From Aquincola tertiaricarbonis (GTDB lineage: Bacteria; Pseudomonadota; Gammaproteobacteria; Burkholderiales; Burkholderiaceae_C), in assembly GCF_000969605.1 (NCBI RefSeq), contig NZ_JZUE01000001.1, forward strand, positions 186,001 to 250,000: a stretch of DNA of 64,000 nucleotides, read 5' to 3'. Under the pieces are notes generated by a model. That model saw nothing but the letters and a program-made list of their open reading frames with translations, had not been told where the DNA came from and ran no database searches. Both the position numbers and the translations under genes were made by a program. Position 1 is the first letter of the stretch. Every line of letters starts with the position of its first letter. Below are positions 1-8,516 of this stretch, piece by piece.

Positions 1-134
1 CTGGGGTAGGGCAGCATCGAGCAGGCGTAGAACTTGGGCTTGCTCGCGTCTTCGGTCACGCGGTAGGCGTCGCGTGCGTTCCAGTGGTTCTGTGCCGCGG
101 ATTCGACGTCGGCGGGCATGTACTTGTCGTTCAT
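1..134 (-). CDS. leuS: Leucyl-tRNA synthetase, N-terminal fragment (cut by window edge)
   Basis: Only the first 44 codons are in the window; the gene runs off the left edge. The protein begins [11 protein letters not shown] and then reads [11 protein letters not shown], the characteristic start of the class I leucyl-tRNA synthetase just before the HIGH-type ATP-binding signature. The enzyme charges tRNA-Leu in the cytoplasm. The start ATG at 134 has no Shine-Dalgarno sequence, but a TACAAT box ends 7 nt upstream (see the promoter entry), so the mRNA may be leaderless. The gene lies downstream of exbD on the same strand but probably has its own promoter. Confidence 0.9.
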   Translation of the reverse strand, partial: MNDKYMPADVESAAQNHWNARDAYRVTEDASKPKFYACSMLPYP

Positions 135-141
135 GCGGCCG

Positions 142-147
142 ATTGTA
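142..147 (-). promoter_or_regulatory. Putative -10 box of leuS, leaderless type
   Basis: TACAAT on the minus strand, followed by 7 nt and the leuS ATG. With normal spacing, transcription would begin at or next to the A of the start codon. No clear -35 hexamer is seen. Confidence 0.5.
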
Positions 148-174
148 GGGACGGGTCACGTCCCAAGCCGTTGC

Positions 175-594
<420 letters not shown>

Positions 595-606
595 GGCGGC
601 GTGGCT

Positions 607-1266
607 TCAGGAATCGGCGCTGCGCGCCAGCATCATCTCGCGCAGATCGTGCGCGAAGCCTTCCAGCTCGGCCTCGCAGCCGCTCACCCACTTGCCGAAC
701 AGGTTGTAGGCCAGCACTGCGGGGATGGCCACGGCCAGGCCGGCAGCCGTCATCACCAGCGCCTCGCCCACCGGGCCGGAGATGCGCTCGATGGTCACGC
801 CGCCCTCGGCCGCCATGCCGGCCAGCGCGTGGTAAATGCCCCAGACCGTGCCGAACAGGCCAATGAAGGGCGCCGTGCTGCCGATGGAGGCCAGCAGTAC
901 CTGGCCGAACTGCAGGTGCGCCAGGCCGCGGTGCAGTGCATCGCGCAGCCGCCGCGTGAGCTGGGATGACAGGTGCGCGTCGGTGGCCAGCGTGCCCGGC
1001 TGCGAAGGCGCGGTGGCCGCATCCACCAGCGGCGCCAGCAGGCCCTCACGGTCCAACGCCGCGAGGCGTTCACGGCCGGAATCCAGCTGCCGCGCCGCCC
1101 AGAAGGCGGGTACCGCGCGCTGGATGTCGGTGGCCGCGCGGCGCAGTACCCAGGCCTTCCAGACGATCACCACCCAGGCGCTGACCGACATCAGCAGCAG
1201 CAGCGCCGCCACTGTGCGGCCCACGCCGTCGCTGGCGTGCCAGAACGCCCCGAAGCCGCTGTCCAT
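607..1266 (-). CDS. exbB: MotA/TolQ/ExbB proton channel family protein
   Basis: A 219-residue inner-membrane protein with three hydrophobic segments: about residues 17-42 (VAALLLLMSVSAWVVIVW), 122-145 (with the SIGSTAPFIGLFGTVWG stretch typical of ExbB/TolQ) and 168-190 (AAGLAVAIPAVLAYNLF). It assembles as the ring of the proton channel around ExbD. The reading frame stays open far upstream into dapB, but homology begins at MDSGFGAF, so the start at 1266 is chosen; it lies 8 nt after the dapB stop. Placement behind bamE and dapB shows no functional link and is probably just a compact operon. Confidence 0.87.
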   Translation of the reverse strand: MDSGFGAFWHASDGVGRTVAALLLLMSVSAWVVIVWKAWVLRRAATDIQRAVPAFWAARQLDSGRERLAALDREGLLAPLVDAATAPSQPGTLATDAHLSSQLTRRLRDALHRGLAHLQFGQVLLASIGSTAPFIGLFGTVWGIYHALAGMAAEGGVTIERISGPVGEALVMTAAGLAVAIPAVLAYNLFGKWVSGCEAELEGFAHDLREMMLARSADS

Positions 1267-1274
1267 CGCGGCGG

Positions 1275-2087
1275 TCAGGCGTTCAGGCGCAGCACGTCTT
1301 CCATGCCGAACACGCCTTGCGGCTTGTCGGCGAGGAAGCGGGCCGCCCGCAGGCTGCCCTGTGCGTAGGTCACGCGGCTGGAACTCTTGTGCGTGATCTC
1401 GATGCGCTCGCCCGTGCCGGCGAACAGCACGGTATGGTCGCCGACGATGTCGCCGCCGCGCACCGTGGCAAAGCCGATGGTGCTGGGGTCGCGCTCGCCG
1501 GTGACGCCCTCGCGGCCGTACACCGCGCATTCCTTCAGGTCGCGGCCCAGGGCGGAGGCCACCACCTCGCCCATCTTCAGCGCGGTGCCGCTGGGCGCGT
1601 CGATCTTGTGGCGGTGGTGGGCCTCGATGATCTCGATGTCGTAGCCCTCGCTCAGCGCGCGGGCGGCCATGTCCAGCAGCTTGAGCACCACGTTCACGCC
1701 CACGCTCATGTTGGGCGCCATCACGATGCCGATGTGCTGGCCGTGCTCGGCGATCTGCGCCTTCTGCTCGTCGCTGAAGCCGGTGGTGCCGATCACCACG
1801 CGCACGCCCAGTTCGCGGCAGACGGCCAGGTGGGCCATCGTGCCTTCGGGGCGGGTGAAGTCGATCAGCACCTGCGCACCGGCCAGGGCCGTGCGCAGGT
1901 CGTCGGTGACCTTCACGCCGCTCTCGCGGCCCAGCCAGCCGGTGGCATCGGCGCCCAGCGCGGGGCTGCCGGGCTGGTCGAGTGCGCCGGCCAGCACGCA
2001 GTCGTCGGCGTTGCTCACCGCCTCGATCAGCATGCGGCCCATGCGGCCGGACGACCCGGCGATGGCGATGCGCAGCGGCGCCGTCAC
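1275..2087 (-). CDS. dapB: 4-hydroxy-tetrahydrodipicolinate reductase
   Basis: A 270-residue cytoplasmic enzyme that reduces hydroxy-tetrahydrodipicolinate with NAD(P)H in the diaminopimelate/lysine pathway. An N-terminal Rossmann signature (GSSGRMGR, residues 10-17) binds the nucleotide, and the catalytic signature [15 protein letters not shown] carries the conserved His pair, Lys and the substrate-binding loop. Its start overlaps the bamE stop by 4 nt (ATGA), which indicates translational coupling. The length is normal for the family. Confidence 0.95.
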   Translation of the reverse strand: MTAPLRIAIAGSSGRMGRMLIEAVSNADDCVLAGALDQPGSPALGADATGWLGRESGVKVTDDLRTALAGAQVLIDFTRPEGTMAHLAVCRELGVRVVIGTTGFSDEQKAQIAEHGQHIGIVMAPNMSVGVNVVLKLLDMAARALSEGYDIEIIEAHHRHKIDAPSGTALKMGEVVASALGRDLKECAVYGREGVTGERDPSTIGFATVRGGDIVGDHTVLFAGTGERIEITHKSSSRVTYAQGSLRAARFLADKPQGVFGMEDVLRLNA

Positions 2088-2653
2088 TTGGCGGCCTCCA
2101 GCGGCGGGTAGGTGCGGGTGGCACCGGTGGGCTCGGGCGCGGTGGGCGTGGCCTCGGGCTTGGGCGGCACCGGCAGGGCCTTGCGCTGCTCTTCCGTCAG
2201 TTCGAGCTTGGGTTCGTTCTTGCTGACCCTGACCGGGCTGATCGAGGCCACGAAGTCCTGCTCGCCCGGCAGGTCCGGCGCATCGATGGTCTTGAGCAGG
2301 TCGCCGTCGAAGGTGAGCACGACGCTGCGGCGCTGCGGCTCGGTGCCCTGGCGCTTGATGGTGAAGATGTAGTCCCAGCGGTTCTCATGGAACACGTCGG
2401 TCAGCAGCGGCGAGCCCAGGATGTTGCGCACCTGCGCGCGGCTCATGCCGGGGCGCACGGCGGCCATCTGCTCCTTGGTGACCACGTTGCCCTGCACCAC
2501 CTCCACGCGATACGGCGTGATGACGCCGAGGATGCTGTCGCTGGTCTTCAGCGATTCCTGCCACGACGCGCAACCGCCAAGCGTCAGCAGTGCCCCCAGG
2601 AGGCCGAGGTATTCGATTCGAAACATGGTGCGCCGGAGCGGGCTGGCTATCAT
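2084..2653 (-). CDS. bamE: Outer membrane assembly lipoprotein BamE (SmpA/OmlA)
   Basis: Lipoprotein subunit of the BAM machine that inserts beta-barrel proteins in the outer membrane. A hydrophobic signal is followed by a lipobox ending LGGC, with the lipidated Cys at residue 28 of this frame. The SmpA/OmlA domain follows (about residues 40-120), with [19 protein letters not shown] and a [16 protein letters not shown] stretch typical of BamE. A Pro/Glu-rich tail extends it to 189 residues, longer than enteric BamE. A second ATG at 2626 (MFRIEYL) would give a more standard signal peptide; 2653 is kept because a -10-like box sits 6 nt before it. The gene is divergent from fur with only 37 bp between start codons. 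Confidence 0.9.
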   Translation of the reverse strand: MIASPLRRTMFRIEYLGLLGALLTLGGCASWQESLKTSDSILGVITPYRVEVVQGNVVTKEQMAAVRPGMSRAQVRNILGSPLLTDVFHENRWDYIFTIKRQGTEPQRRSVVLTFDGDLLKTIDAPDLPGEQDFVASISPVRVSKNEPKLELTEEQRKALPVPPKPEATPTAPEPTGATRTYPPLEAAK

Positions 2654-2659
2654 GCCGGG

Positions 2660-2665
2660 ATTCTA
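2660..2665 (-). promoter_or_regulatory. Putative -10 box of bamE, leaderless type
   Basis: TAGAAT on the minus strand, 6 nt before the ATG at 2653. It lies within the 37-bp fur/bamE divergent spacer, so Fur autoregulation could also touch bamE. Confidence 0.45.
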
Positions 2666-2690
2666 AGGTCCCCAATTCCAGGGGTCGGCC

Positions 2691-3119
2691 ATGAACCACG
2701 TAGACGAACTCAAGAGCAGCGGCCTGAAGGCGACGCTCCCGCGCATCAAGATCCTCGAGGTCTTCCAGCGCGCCAACCAGCGGCACATGACGGCCGAAGA
2801 CGTGTTCAAGGCCCTGCTGGCCGAGGGCGCGGACATCGGCCTGGCCACCGTGTACCGCGTGCTCATGCAGTTCGAGCAGGCCGGCCTGCTGTCGCGCAGC
2901 CACTTCGAATCCGGCAAGTCGGTGTTCGAGCTGAACGAGGGCCAGCACCACGACCACCTCGTGTGCCTGACCTGCGGTCGGGTGGAAGAGTTCTTCGACC
3001 CCGAGATCGAGAAGCGCCAGCGCTCCGTGGCCCAGACGCGTGGCTTCGAGCTGCACGACCATTCCCTGGCGCTGTATGCGGCCTGCGTCAAGCCGCAGTG
3101 CCCGCACCGGCCGAGCTGA
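2691..3119 (+). CDS. fur: Ferric uptake regulator Fur
   Basis: A 142-residue iron-responsive repressor. The N-terminal winged helix (about residues 1-85) contains [15 protein letters not shown]. The C-terminal dimer domain carries the metal ligands: [11 protein letters not shown] (about residues 86-96) and a C-terminal Cys pair in CVKPQCPH. Length and layout match betaproteobacterial Fur. An AGGGG Shine-Dalgarno lies about 8 nt before the ATG. It is divergent from bamE and convergent with hprK (6-nt gap). It is the likely reader of the two Fur-box-like palindromes at 55.4 and 60.3 kb in this window. Confidence 0.95.
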   Translation: MNHVDELKSSGLKATLPRIKILEVFQRANQRHMTAEDVFKALLAEGADIGLATVYRVLMQFEQAGLLSRSHFESGKSVFELNEGQHHDHLVCLTCGRVEEFFDPEIEKRQRSVAQTRGFELHDHSLALYAACVKPQCPHRPS

Positions 3120-3125
3120 GCGGCC

Positions 3126-4082
3126 TCAGCCCTCGCCGCCGTTGTCCATCGCCTTCTGGTGGCGCTGGATGAACTCCTGGTAGGTGTCGATGCCGCGCAG
3201 CTGCAGGATGGTGTTGCGCACCGCGGCTTCCACTAGCACGGCCAGGTTGCGGCCGGCGTCCACCGCGATGATGACCTTGCGCACCGGCACGCCCAGGATC
3301 TCCTCGTACATCGGCTCGTAGGGCAGGCGCTCGAATTCGCGCTCCATCGTTTCCTTGCGCACCAGGTGCACGATGAGCTTGAGCCGCATCTTCCGGCGCA
3401 CGGCCGTCTCGCCGAAGATGGCCTTGATGTCCAGCAGGCCGATCCCGCGCACTTCCAGCAGGTTGATCAGCAGCTCGGGGCAGCGGCCTTCGATCGCGGT
3501 CTGTGACACCCGGTAAAGATCCACCGCATCGTCGGCCACCAGCCCGTGGCCGTGGGAAATCAGCTCCAGGCCCAGTTCGCTCTTGCCCAGGCCCGATTCG
3601 CCGGTGAGCAGCACGCCCAGGCCCAGGATGTCCATGAACACGCCGTGGCGGGTGGTGCGTTCGGCGAACAGCTGGCTCAGGTAACCGCGCACCACGTCGA
3701 TCACGTGGCCGGCCGATTCGGCGGTGACGAACAGCGGAATTTCCGCCCGGTCGCACATCGCAGTCAGGCGGTCGGGCGGCACCTGGTCGTCCGCCACGAT
3801 GATCACCGGTGGCTCCAGCGTGACGATGCGGGAGATGCGCCGCTCCAGGGTCTCGTCGGCGCTCTGGCTCAGGTAGGCCACCTCGCGGCGGCCGACGATC
3901 TGCACCCGGTAAGGATGGATGTAGTTCAGGTAGCCCACCAGGTCGGCGGCCGAGCGTGCGTCGCGCACGGCGGCGTCGTCGAAGCGGCGTTCCGGATGGG
4001 CATGACCGGCCACCCATTCCCAGCGCAGCGCGGTGCGGTGCTCCTCGAAGAGCGCCTCCGCGCTGATGGACGAAGGCTTCAC
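3126..4082 (-). CDS. hprK: HPr kinase/phosphorylase
   Basis: A 318-residue bifunctional enzyme that phosphorylates HPr on a Ser residue and removes that phosphate again. It shows a Walker A loop ([10 protein letters not shown], about residue 157) and the HprK signature around [16 protein letters not shown]. In betaproteobacteria it acts in an incomplete PTS used for regulation rather than sugar uptake. It follows ptsN on the same strand with a 10-nt gap, so the two are probably one transcript. No HPr or EI gene is in this window. Confidence 0.94.
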   Translation of the reverse strand: MKPSSISAEALFEEHRTALRWEWVAGHAHPERRFDDAAVRDARSAADLVGYLNYIHPYRVQIVGRREVAYLSQSADETLERRISRIVTLEPPVIIVADDQVPPDRLTAMCDRAEIPLFVTAESAGHVIDVVRGYLSQLFAERTTRHGVFMDILGLGVLLTGESGLGKSELGLELISHGHGLVADDAVDLYRVSQTAIEGRCPELLINLLEVRGIGLLDIKAIFGETAVRRKMRLKLIVHLVRKETMEREFERLPYEPMYEEILGVPVRKVIIAVDAGRNLAVLVEAAVRNTILQLRGIDTYQEFIQRHQKAMDNGGEG

Positions 4083-4092
4083 GGCCCGGTCG

Positions 4093-4563
4093 TCAGGCGA
4101 CCGACTTCAGCGGTGCCCAGTCAGCGATTAGCTTGTGCAGGCCGGCGGCATCCGGCTCGGTCTTCAGGCGTTCGCGCAGTTCGCGGTCGGACAGCAGTTC
4201 CGCGATCTCGGACAGGATCTCCAGGTGCCGCTGCGTGGCGGCCTCGGGGACCAGCAGGAAGATCAGCAGGCCCACGGGTTCGTCGTCAGGCGCGTCGAAC
4301 GGAATCGGCTGCTGAACACGGATGACCGCTGCCAGCGGGTTCTTCAAGCCCTTGATGCGACCATGGGGAATGGCCACGCCGTGGCCGAGGCCGGTGGAAC
4401 CGAGGCGCTCCCGCGCGAACAGGTTGTCGCTGACCGTGGCCCGAGCAATTGCGTGCTGGTTCTCGAACAGCAGGCCAGCCTGTTCGAACGCGCGCTTCTT
4501 GCTGGTGGCTTCCACATTCACCAACACGTTGGTGGCAGGCAGGATGGCGGCGAGACGGTTCAT
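4093..4563 (-). CDS. ptsN: PTS IIA-like nitrogen-regulatory protein PtsN
   Basis: A 156-residue EIIA-Ntr protein. The phosphorylated active-site His lies in [14 protein letters not shown] (about residue 73), and the C-terminal half has the [19 protein letters not shown] stretch of the family. It regulates potassium and nitrogen metabolism through its phosphorylation state. The frame is open 51 nt further upstream, but homology starts at MNRLAAILP, so 4563 is chosen. An intrinsic terminator separates it from hpf, so ptsN-hprK likely has its own promoter. Confidence 0.92.
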   Translation of the reverse strand: MNRLAAILPATNVLVNVEATSKKRAFEQAGLLFENQHAIARATVSDNLFARERLGSTGLGHGVAIPHGRIKGLKNPLAAVIRVQQPIPFDAPDDEPVGLLIFLLVPEAATQRHLEILSEIAELLSDRELRERLKTEPDAAGLHKLIADWAPLKSVA

Positions 4564-4625
4564 GTAGGTTCCCCGACGTTGCGGCGGCAGCGACAACCGC
4601 AGGAACTGTGGCAAATAGGGCGTTG

Positions 4626-4631
4626 ATTATA
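4626..4631 (-). promoter_or_regulatory. Putative -10 box for ptsN-hprK
   Basis: A consensus TATAAT on the minus strand about 60 nt before the ptsN start, in the spacer after the hpf terminator. No good -35 hexamer is visible, so an activator or a weak promoter is possible. Confidence 0.4.
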
Positions 4632-4718
4632 GAAATCGGCCTGTACCCCGCTACCCGCAGAGGAGACCCGGGGTTCGGGTGTTGCTGTTTTGCTGCGCTG
4701 CGCCATGGTCGCCGGAAG

Positions 4719-4743
4719 GAAAAAAGCGGCCCGGCGGGCCGCT
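4719..4743 (-). terminator. Intrinsic terminator of hpf
   Basis: Read on the minus strand: perfect 8-bp stem AGCGGCCC/GGGCCGCT with a 3-nt loop, followed by a run of six T. It ends the hpf transcript about 30 nt after the stop codon. Confidence 0.8.
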
Positions 4744-4770
4744 CGTGCTACGCGCCGCGGCGCGGCGTGT

Positions 4771-5109
4771 TCAGACGCTCGCGTCCAGGCGCTTGGCCGA
4801 GGCGTGGTGATGGTCCTGCACCTTGTCCTTGTGGCGGCACACCTGGCGGTCCAGCTTGTCGACCAGCTGGTCGATGGCCGCGTACAGGTCCTCGTGGCTC
4901 TGCTCGACGAAGATGTCGCGTCCCTTGACGTGCACCGTGATCTCCGCCATTTGTCGGCGCTCCTTCTCCCGGATCTTTTCCACCTTCAGCAGCACGTTGA
5001 TGTCGACCACCTGGTCGAAATGTCGCGTCACCCGGTCCAGCTTGGTGAGCACGTATTCGCGAAGCGCAGGGGTGACTTCGAGATGGTGTCCGCTGATCGT
5101 CAGGTTCAT
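4771..5109 (-). CDS. hpf: Ribosome hibernation promoting factor, short form
   Basis: A 112-residue protein of the HPF/YfiA family that binds the small ribosomal subunit and promotes inactive 100S dimers in stationary phase. It begins [20 protein letters not shown] and has the typical [20 protein letters not shown] strand region and the [16 protein letters not shown] helix; there is no long C-terminal dimer domain. A strong Shine-Dalgarno (AAAGGAGGA) precedes the ATG at 5109. In many proteobacteria rpoN lies directly upstream; here the upstream neighbour is the divergent corA instead. Confidence 0.93.
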   Translation of the reverse strand: MNLTISGHHLEVTPALREYVLTKLDRVTRHFDQVVDINVLLKVEKIREKERRQMAEITVHVKGRDIFVEQSHEDLYAAIDQLVDKLDRQVCRHKDKVQDHHHASAKRLDASV

Positions 5110-5511
5110 CAGATCCTCCTTTGGGGAAGGGTTGGGGGGAGAAGACGAAAGGCCCGGGAACGGCTCGGGTCGGGGGGAGGGATGCGGGGCAGCTGGGGGC
5201 GGCGGAGGCGGGGTTTTGCGGGGGCGGTCGAAAACAGTGTGCCCCCTAATTCGCGGCATGACAAGCCGATGGAAGCAGTGCAGTTCTCTGCAGATGTGAC
5301 GGTCCGGCAAGGGTGGCGCAAAGGCCCGGAACCGACCCGGGCGAGGCACCGAAAGCGTCGGATCTCATGGGCATAATCGTGGGCTTACCGACTGGAGAGA
5401 TCCGTGGACCAGAGTCACCCTAGGTGACCGCCCGCACCGGCATGCCGGGGGTGGGCGGGCCATTCCGAACCGTTGCACCCCGCAGGGCGCCCCAGAGCGC
5501 CGGAGTACCGC
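5110..5511. other. Divergent hpf/corA spacer with a structured corA leader
   Basis: About 400 bp without a full gene. On the plus strand a CATAAT box at 5372-5377 could start a corA leader of about 130 nt. That leader holds a GGAG motif, a seven-codon frame (5404-5427), a 6-bp inverted repeat GTCACC-CTA-GGTGAC (5414-5428) and a GC-rich imperfect stem around 5428-5458. Nothing specific was recognised for the hpf promoter in the other direction. Confidence 0.4.
5404..5427 (+). CDS. Candidate corA leader peptide (7 codons)
   Basis: A GTG start 7 nt after a GGAG Shine-Dalgarno-like motif opens a frame for MDQSHPR and a TGA stop. The stop lies inside the second arm of the inverted repeat at 5414-5428, so ribosome position could change folding of the corA leader. 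Leader peptides controlling magnesium-transporter mRNAs are known in enterobacteria (mgtL, corL). Homology here cannot be shown; this is an architectural inference from one sequence. Confidence 0.25.
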   Translation: MDQSHPR

Positions 5512-6474
5512 ATGCTGAACGTCTTCAGGCTCGCCAATGGGCGGCTGTTCCAGGAAGAGATCGAAAGTGCCGAGGCCCTGGTGGACCTGCGTCCGGTCTG
5601 GGTCGACCTCGACGCGCCCACGCCGCAGGAAAAGGGCTGGATCGCCAGCCGCTTCGGCCTGACCATTCCCGAGGACGCCGTCGACGACGACCTGGAAGAG
5701 TCCGCCCGCTTCTACGAGGAAGACAACGGCGAGTTGCACATCCGCTCCGACTTCCTGATCGACGACGACGTCACCCCGCGCAACGTCCGCGTGGCCTTCA
5801 TCCTGAAGGACAACGTGCTGTTCTCGGTGCATGCCGAGGACCTGCCGGTGTTCCGCCTGCTGCGCCTGCGCGCGCGCCGCACGCCGGCGTTGATCGAGGA
5901 CGCGAAGGACGTGCTGCTCAAGCTCTACGACGCCGACGCCGAGTACAGCGCCGATGCGCTCGAAGGCATCTACGACGCGCTGGAGCGCGTGAGCGCGCGG
6001 GTGCTGAAGCAGGAGGTGGACGACCGCGCCGCCGGCGAGGTGCTGGCCGCGGTGGCCAAGGAGGAAGACCTGAACGGCCGCATCCGCCGCAACGTGATGG
6101 ACACCCGCCGCGCGGTGAGCTTCATGATGCGCAGCCGCATGCTGAATGCCGAGCAGTTCGAGGAGGCGCGGCAGATCCTGCGCGACATCGATTCGCTCGA
6201 CTCGCACACCGCCTTCCTGTTCGACAAGATCAACTTCCTGATGGACGCCACGGTCGGCTTCATCAACATCAACCAGAACAAGATCATCAAGATCTTCTCG
6301 GTGGCCAGCGTCGCGCTGCTGCCGCCCACGCTGATCGCCAGCATCTACGGCATGAACTTCAAGTTCATGCCCGAGCTGGACTGGGCCTGGGGCTACCCCT
6401 ACGTGCTGGTGCTGATGGCCGCCTCGGTGGCGGCGCCGTTCCTGTTCTTTAAACGCAAGGGCTGGCTGCGCTGA
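5512..6474 (+). CDS. corA: Magnesium/cobalt transporter CorA family
   Basis: A 320-residue inner-membrane channel for Mg2+ (also Co2+/Ni2+). The long acidic/basic cytoplasmic funnel is followed by two C-terminal transmembrane segments; the first ends in the selectivity motif YGMNF (about residues 282-286) and the second is YPYVLVLMAASVAAPFLFF. The start at 5512 is chosen because homology begins MLNVFRLANG and a CGGAG motif lies upstream; an upstream in-frame ATG at 5473 has no support. It is convergent with the Cfa-like gene with only 3 nt between stop codons. Confidence 0.93.
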   Translation: MLNVFRLANGRLFQEEIESAEALVDLRPVWVDLDAPTPQEKGWIASRFGLTIPEDAVDDDLEESARFYEEDNGELHIRSDFLIDDDVTPRNVRVAFILKDNVLFSVHAEDLPVFRLLRLRARRTPALIEDAKDVLLKLYDADAEYSADALEGIYDALERVSARVLKQEVDDRAAGEVLAAVAKEEDLNGRIRRNVMDTRRAVSFMMRSRMLNAEQFEEARQILRDIDSLDSHTAFLFDKINFLMDATVGFININQNKIIKIFSVASVALLPPTLIASIYGMNFKFMPELDWAWGYPYVLVLMAASVAAPFLFFKRKGWLR

Positions 6475-6477
6475 AGC

Positions 6478-7725
6478 TCAGCGCTTTTCCAGCGTGAACT
6501 GCATGACGCTGGTGTTGCCGGTGGCGAAGGCCGCCTCGCAGTAGGCGAGGTAGAAGGTCCACAGCCGGATGAAGGGCGCGTCGTAGCCGAGCTGGCGGAT
6601 CGGGCCTTCGCGCGACAGGAAGGCGGTGCGCCAGCGGGCCAGCGTCTCCGCATAGTCAGGGCCGAAGTCCAGCTCGCCCACCACCAGCAGGCCGGCCGCG
6701 TCGGCCTGCTCGCGAAAGCGCGACGGGCTGGGCAGCAGCCCGCCCGGGAACACGTACTGCTGGATGAAGTCGGTGCCCTTGACGTAGCGCTCGAACAGGT
6801 CGTCGCGGATGGTGATGCTCTGGATGCAGGCGCGGCCGCCCGGCTTGAGCTGTCGGCGCAACGATTGGAAGAAGGCCGGCCAGTACTCGCGGCCCACCGC
6901 CTCGAACATCTCGATGGACACCACCGCGTCGAACGGGCCGTCGTCGATGTCGCGGTAGTCCTGCAGGCGCAGGTCGCAGCGCTCGGCGGCGCCGGCGCGG
7001 GCCATGCGCTCCTGTGCATGCGCCAGCTGTTCGGTGGACAGCGTGACGCCGGTGACCTGCGCGCCGAATTCCACCGCCGCCGCCTCGGCCACCGCACCCC
7101 AGCCGCAGCCGATCTCCAGCAGGCGTTGGCCGGGCCGCAGACCGCATTCGCGGATCGCGCGCCGCACCTTGGCCCGCTGCGCCTCGGCCAGCGGCCGCTG
7201 CGTATCGCCTTCGAACCAGGCGCTGGAGTAGTTCATCGTCTCGTCCAGCCACTCCCGGTAGAACGGATTGCCGAGGTCGTAGTGGGCGTGGATGTTGCGG
7301 CGGCTGCCCCGGCGCGAGTTGCGGTTCAGCAGGTGCTTCAGGCGGTAGGCCAGCCGACCCCACCAGCGGCCATACACCACGGTCTCGATGGCGTTGCGGT
7401 TGGCCAGCAGCAGCTTGAGCAGCCCCGCCAGGTCGGGCGTGTCCCAGCCGCCGTCGATGTAGGTCTCGGCGAAGCCGATGTCGCCGGAGCGCAGGGCGGC
7501 CGCGCAGGGTCGCCAGTCGTGCAGCCGCATGGCGGCACGGGGCCCGGTGTCGAGGCCGGCGGGCTGGCCGAAATGCGTCTGCGTGCCATCGGGCCACTGC
7601 ACGTCCAGCGTGCCGTGCTGCAGCCGGCTCAGCAGCTTGAACACGGCCCGGGCCGCGGCCGGCGCGCCGGTGGGCAGGGCCAGGGACGGGGTCAGGAGGT
7701 GGGTGCTGGTGGTCATCGGGCTCAT
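6478..7725 (-). CDS. Divergent Cfa-like SAM-dependent methyltransferase
   Basis: A 415-residue protein of the cyclopropane-fatty-acyl-phospholipid synthase family (COG2230). The SAM-binding motif is LLEIGCGWG (about residues 202-210). The conserved Glu of SIEMFEAVG (E275) and a Tyr in DYAETLARW are present. However, where true Cfa enzymes have Cys (YSC) this one reads NYSSAW (S168), and the catalytic His position reads CIQSIT (Q302). This suggests methyl transfer to an unsaturated acyl chain without ordinary ring closure. It overlaps the DUF1365 gene by 4 nt and is the last gene of the FAD oxidoreductase-DUF1365-methyltransferase set, probably under the LitR-type regulator at 10.7 kb. A canonical cfa is at 25.3 kb. 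Confidence 0.88.
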   Translation of the reverse strand: MSPMTTSTHLLTPSLALPTGAPAAARAVFKLLSRLQHGTLDVQWPDGTQTHFGQPAGLDTGPRAAMRLHDWRPCAAALRSGDIGFAETYIDGGWDTPDLAGLLKLLLANRNAIETVVYGRWWGRLAYRLKHLLNRNSRRGSRRNIHAHYDLGNPFYREWLDETMNYSSAWFEGDTQRPLAEAQRAKVRRAIRECGLRPGQRLLEIGCGWGAVAEAAAVEFGAQVTGVTLSTEQLAHAQERMARAGAAERCDLRLQDYRDIDDGPFDAVVSIEMFEAVGREYWPAFFQSLRRQLKPGGRACIQSITIRDDLFERYVKGTDFIQQYVFPGGLLPSPSRFREQADAAGLLVVGELDFGPDYAETLARWRTAFLSREGPIRQLGYDAPFIRLWTFYLAYCEAAFATGNTSVMQFTLEKR

Positions 7726-8516
7726 CGGGTCACGAACTGTTCGGGCGGATTCGGCTTGCGGAAGAAGGGCACCCGCTTGCGCCACAGCTTCCAGGCCTGC
7801 CAGTGGATGCGTGCCACCACGCCGAGCGTCATCAGGGGCTGGCCGAAGAAGGCGGCACGCAGCCGCGCGGCGGTGGCCGGCGCCAGCGTGCCCGCCACGC
7901 TGGTGACGATCAGCGGGCCGGTGGCATCGTGGTGCTCGATACGCACGACGGTGCGCGGCGGACGCGCCGCCGACGCCGCGGGCGTGCGCATGAAGCGGAA
8001 GCGGTAGTCGCCTTCGGTGCGGCAGAAGGGCGAGACGTGGAACACCTTGCGCGCCTGCAGCTCGCGGCCGTAGGCCAGCTCCTCGCCGGCCAGCAGGTAG
8101 CAGTGGCGTTCGCCGAAGGTGTTGTTCACCTCCACCAGGATGGCGGCCAGCGAGTCGTCCGCCCGGTGGCAGTACCAGAAGCTCACCGGCTTGAAGGTGT
8201 GGCCCAGCACCCGCGGGAAGCAGTGCAGCCAGATTTCGCCGCTGGCGTCGCTGATGCCTTCGGCGGCCAGCACCGATTCGATCCACTGCAGGCAGTCGGC
8301 GCGGCCGTCGCCGTGGTCACGGTCGTCGAAGCTCACGAGGCCGAAGCGCCCGCGCGGCAGGGGGCCACCGGGCTGGCGTCGCCACTGCCGCAGCGCCAGC
8401 ATCACGAAGTAGGTGCCGTAGGCAAAGCCGTGCGGCTGCGGGCGCAAGCGCTGGTGGCGCACGCTGCCCACGCCGAGCCAGACCGGGGAGGGCGCTGCCG
8501 CCGGTTCGGCACTCAT
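7722..8516 (-). CDS. DUF1365 family protein
   Basis: A 264-residue cytoplasmic protein of unknown biochemical role. Family features are GSVRHQRLRP at the N terminus, the HCFPRVLGHTFKPVSFWYC stretch, and VEVNNTFGERHCYL; a predicted hydrophobic region lies near GQPLMTLGVVARIHWQAW at the C terminus. DUF1365 genes are regularly found between an FAD-dependent oxidoreductase and a Cfa-like methyltransferase, as here, which implies a step in lipid modification. The start at 8516 overlaps the preceding stop by 4 nt (ATGA); an upstream in-frame ATG at 8558 lies inside that gene and is less likely. Confidence 0.88.
   Translation of the reverse strand: MSAEPAAAPSPVWLGVGSVRHQRLRPQPHGFAYGTYFVMLALRQWRRQPGGPLPRGRFGLVSFDDRDHGDGRADCLQWIESVLAAEGISDASGEIWLHCFPRVLGHTFKPVSFWYCHRADDSLAAILVEVNNTFGERHCYLLAGEELAYGRELQARKVFHVSPFCRTEGDYRFRFMRTPAASAARPPRTVVRIEHHDATGPLIVTSVAGTLAPATAARLRAAFFGQPLMTLGVVARIHWQAWKLWRKRVPFFRKPNPPEQFVTR

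Noticed and set aside
4564-5511. Search for rpoN next to hpf
   Set aside because: No sigma-54 gene or fragment is present; hpf is bordered by corA, so rpoN must lie elsewhere.
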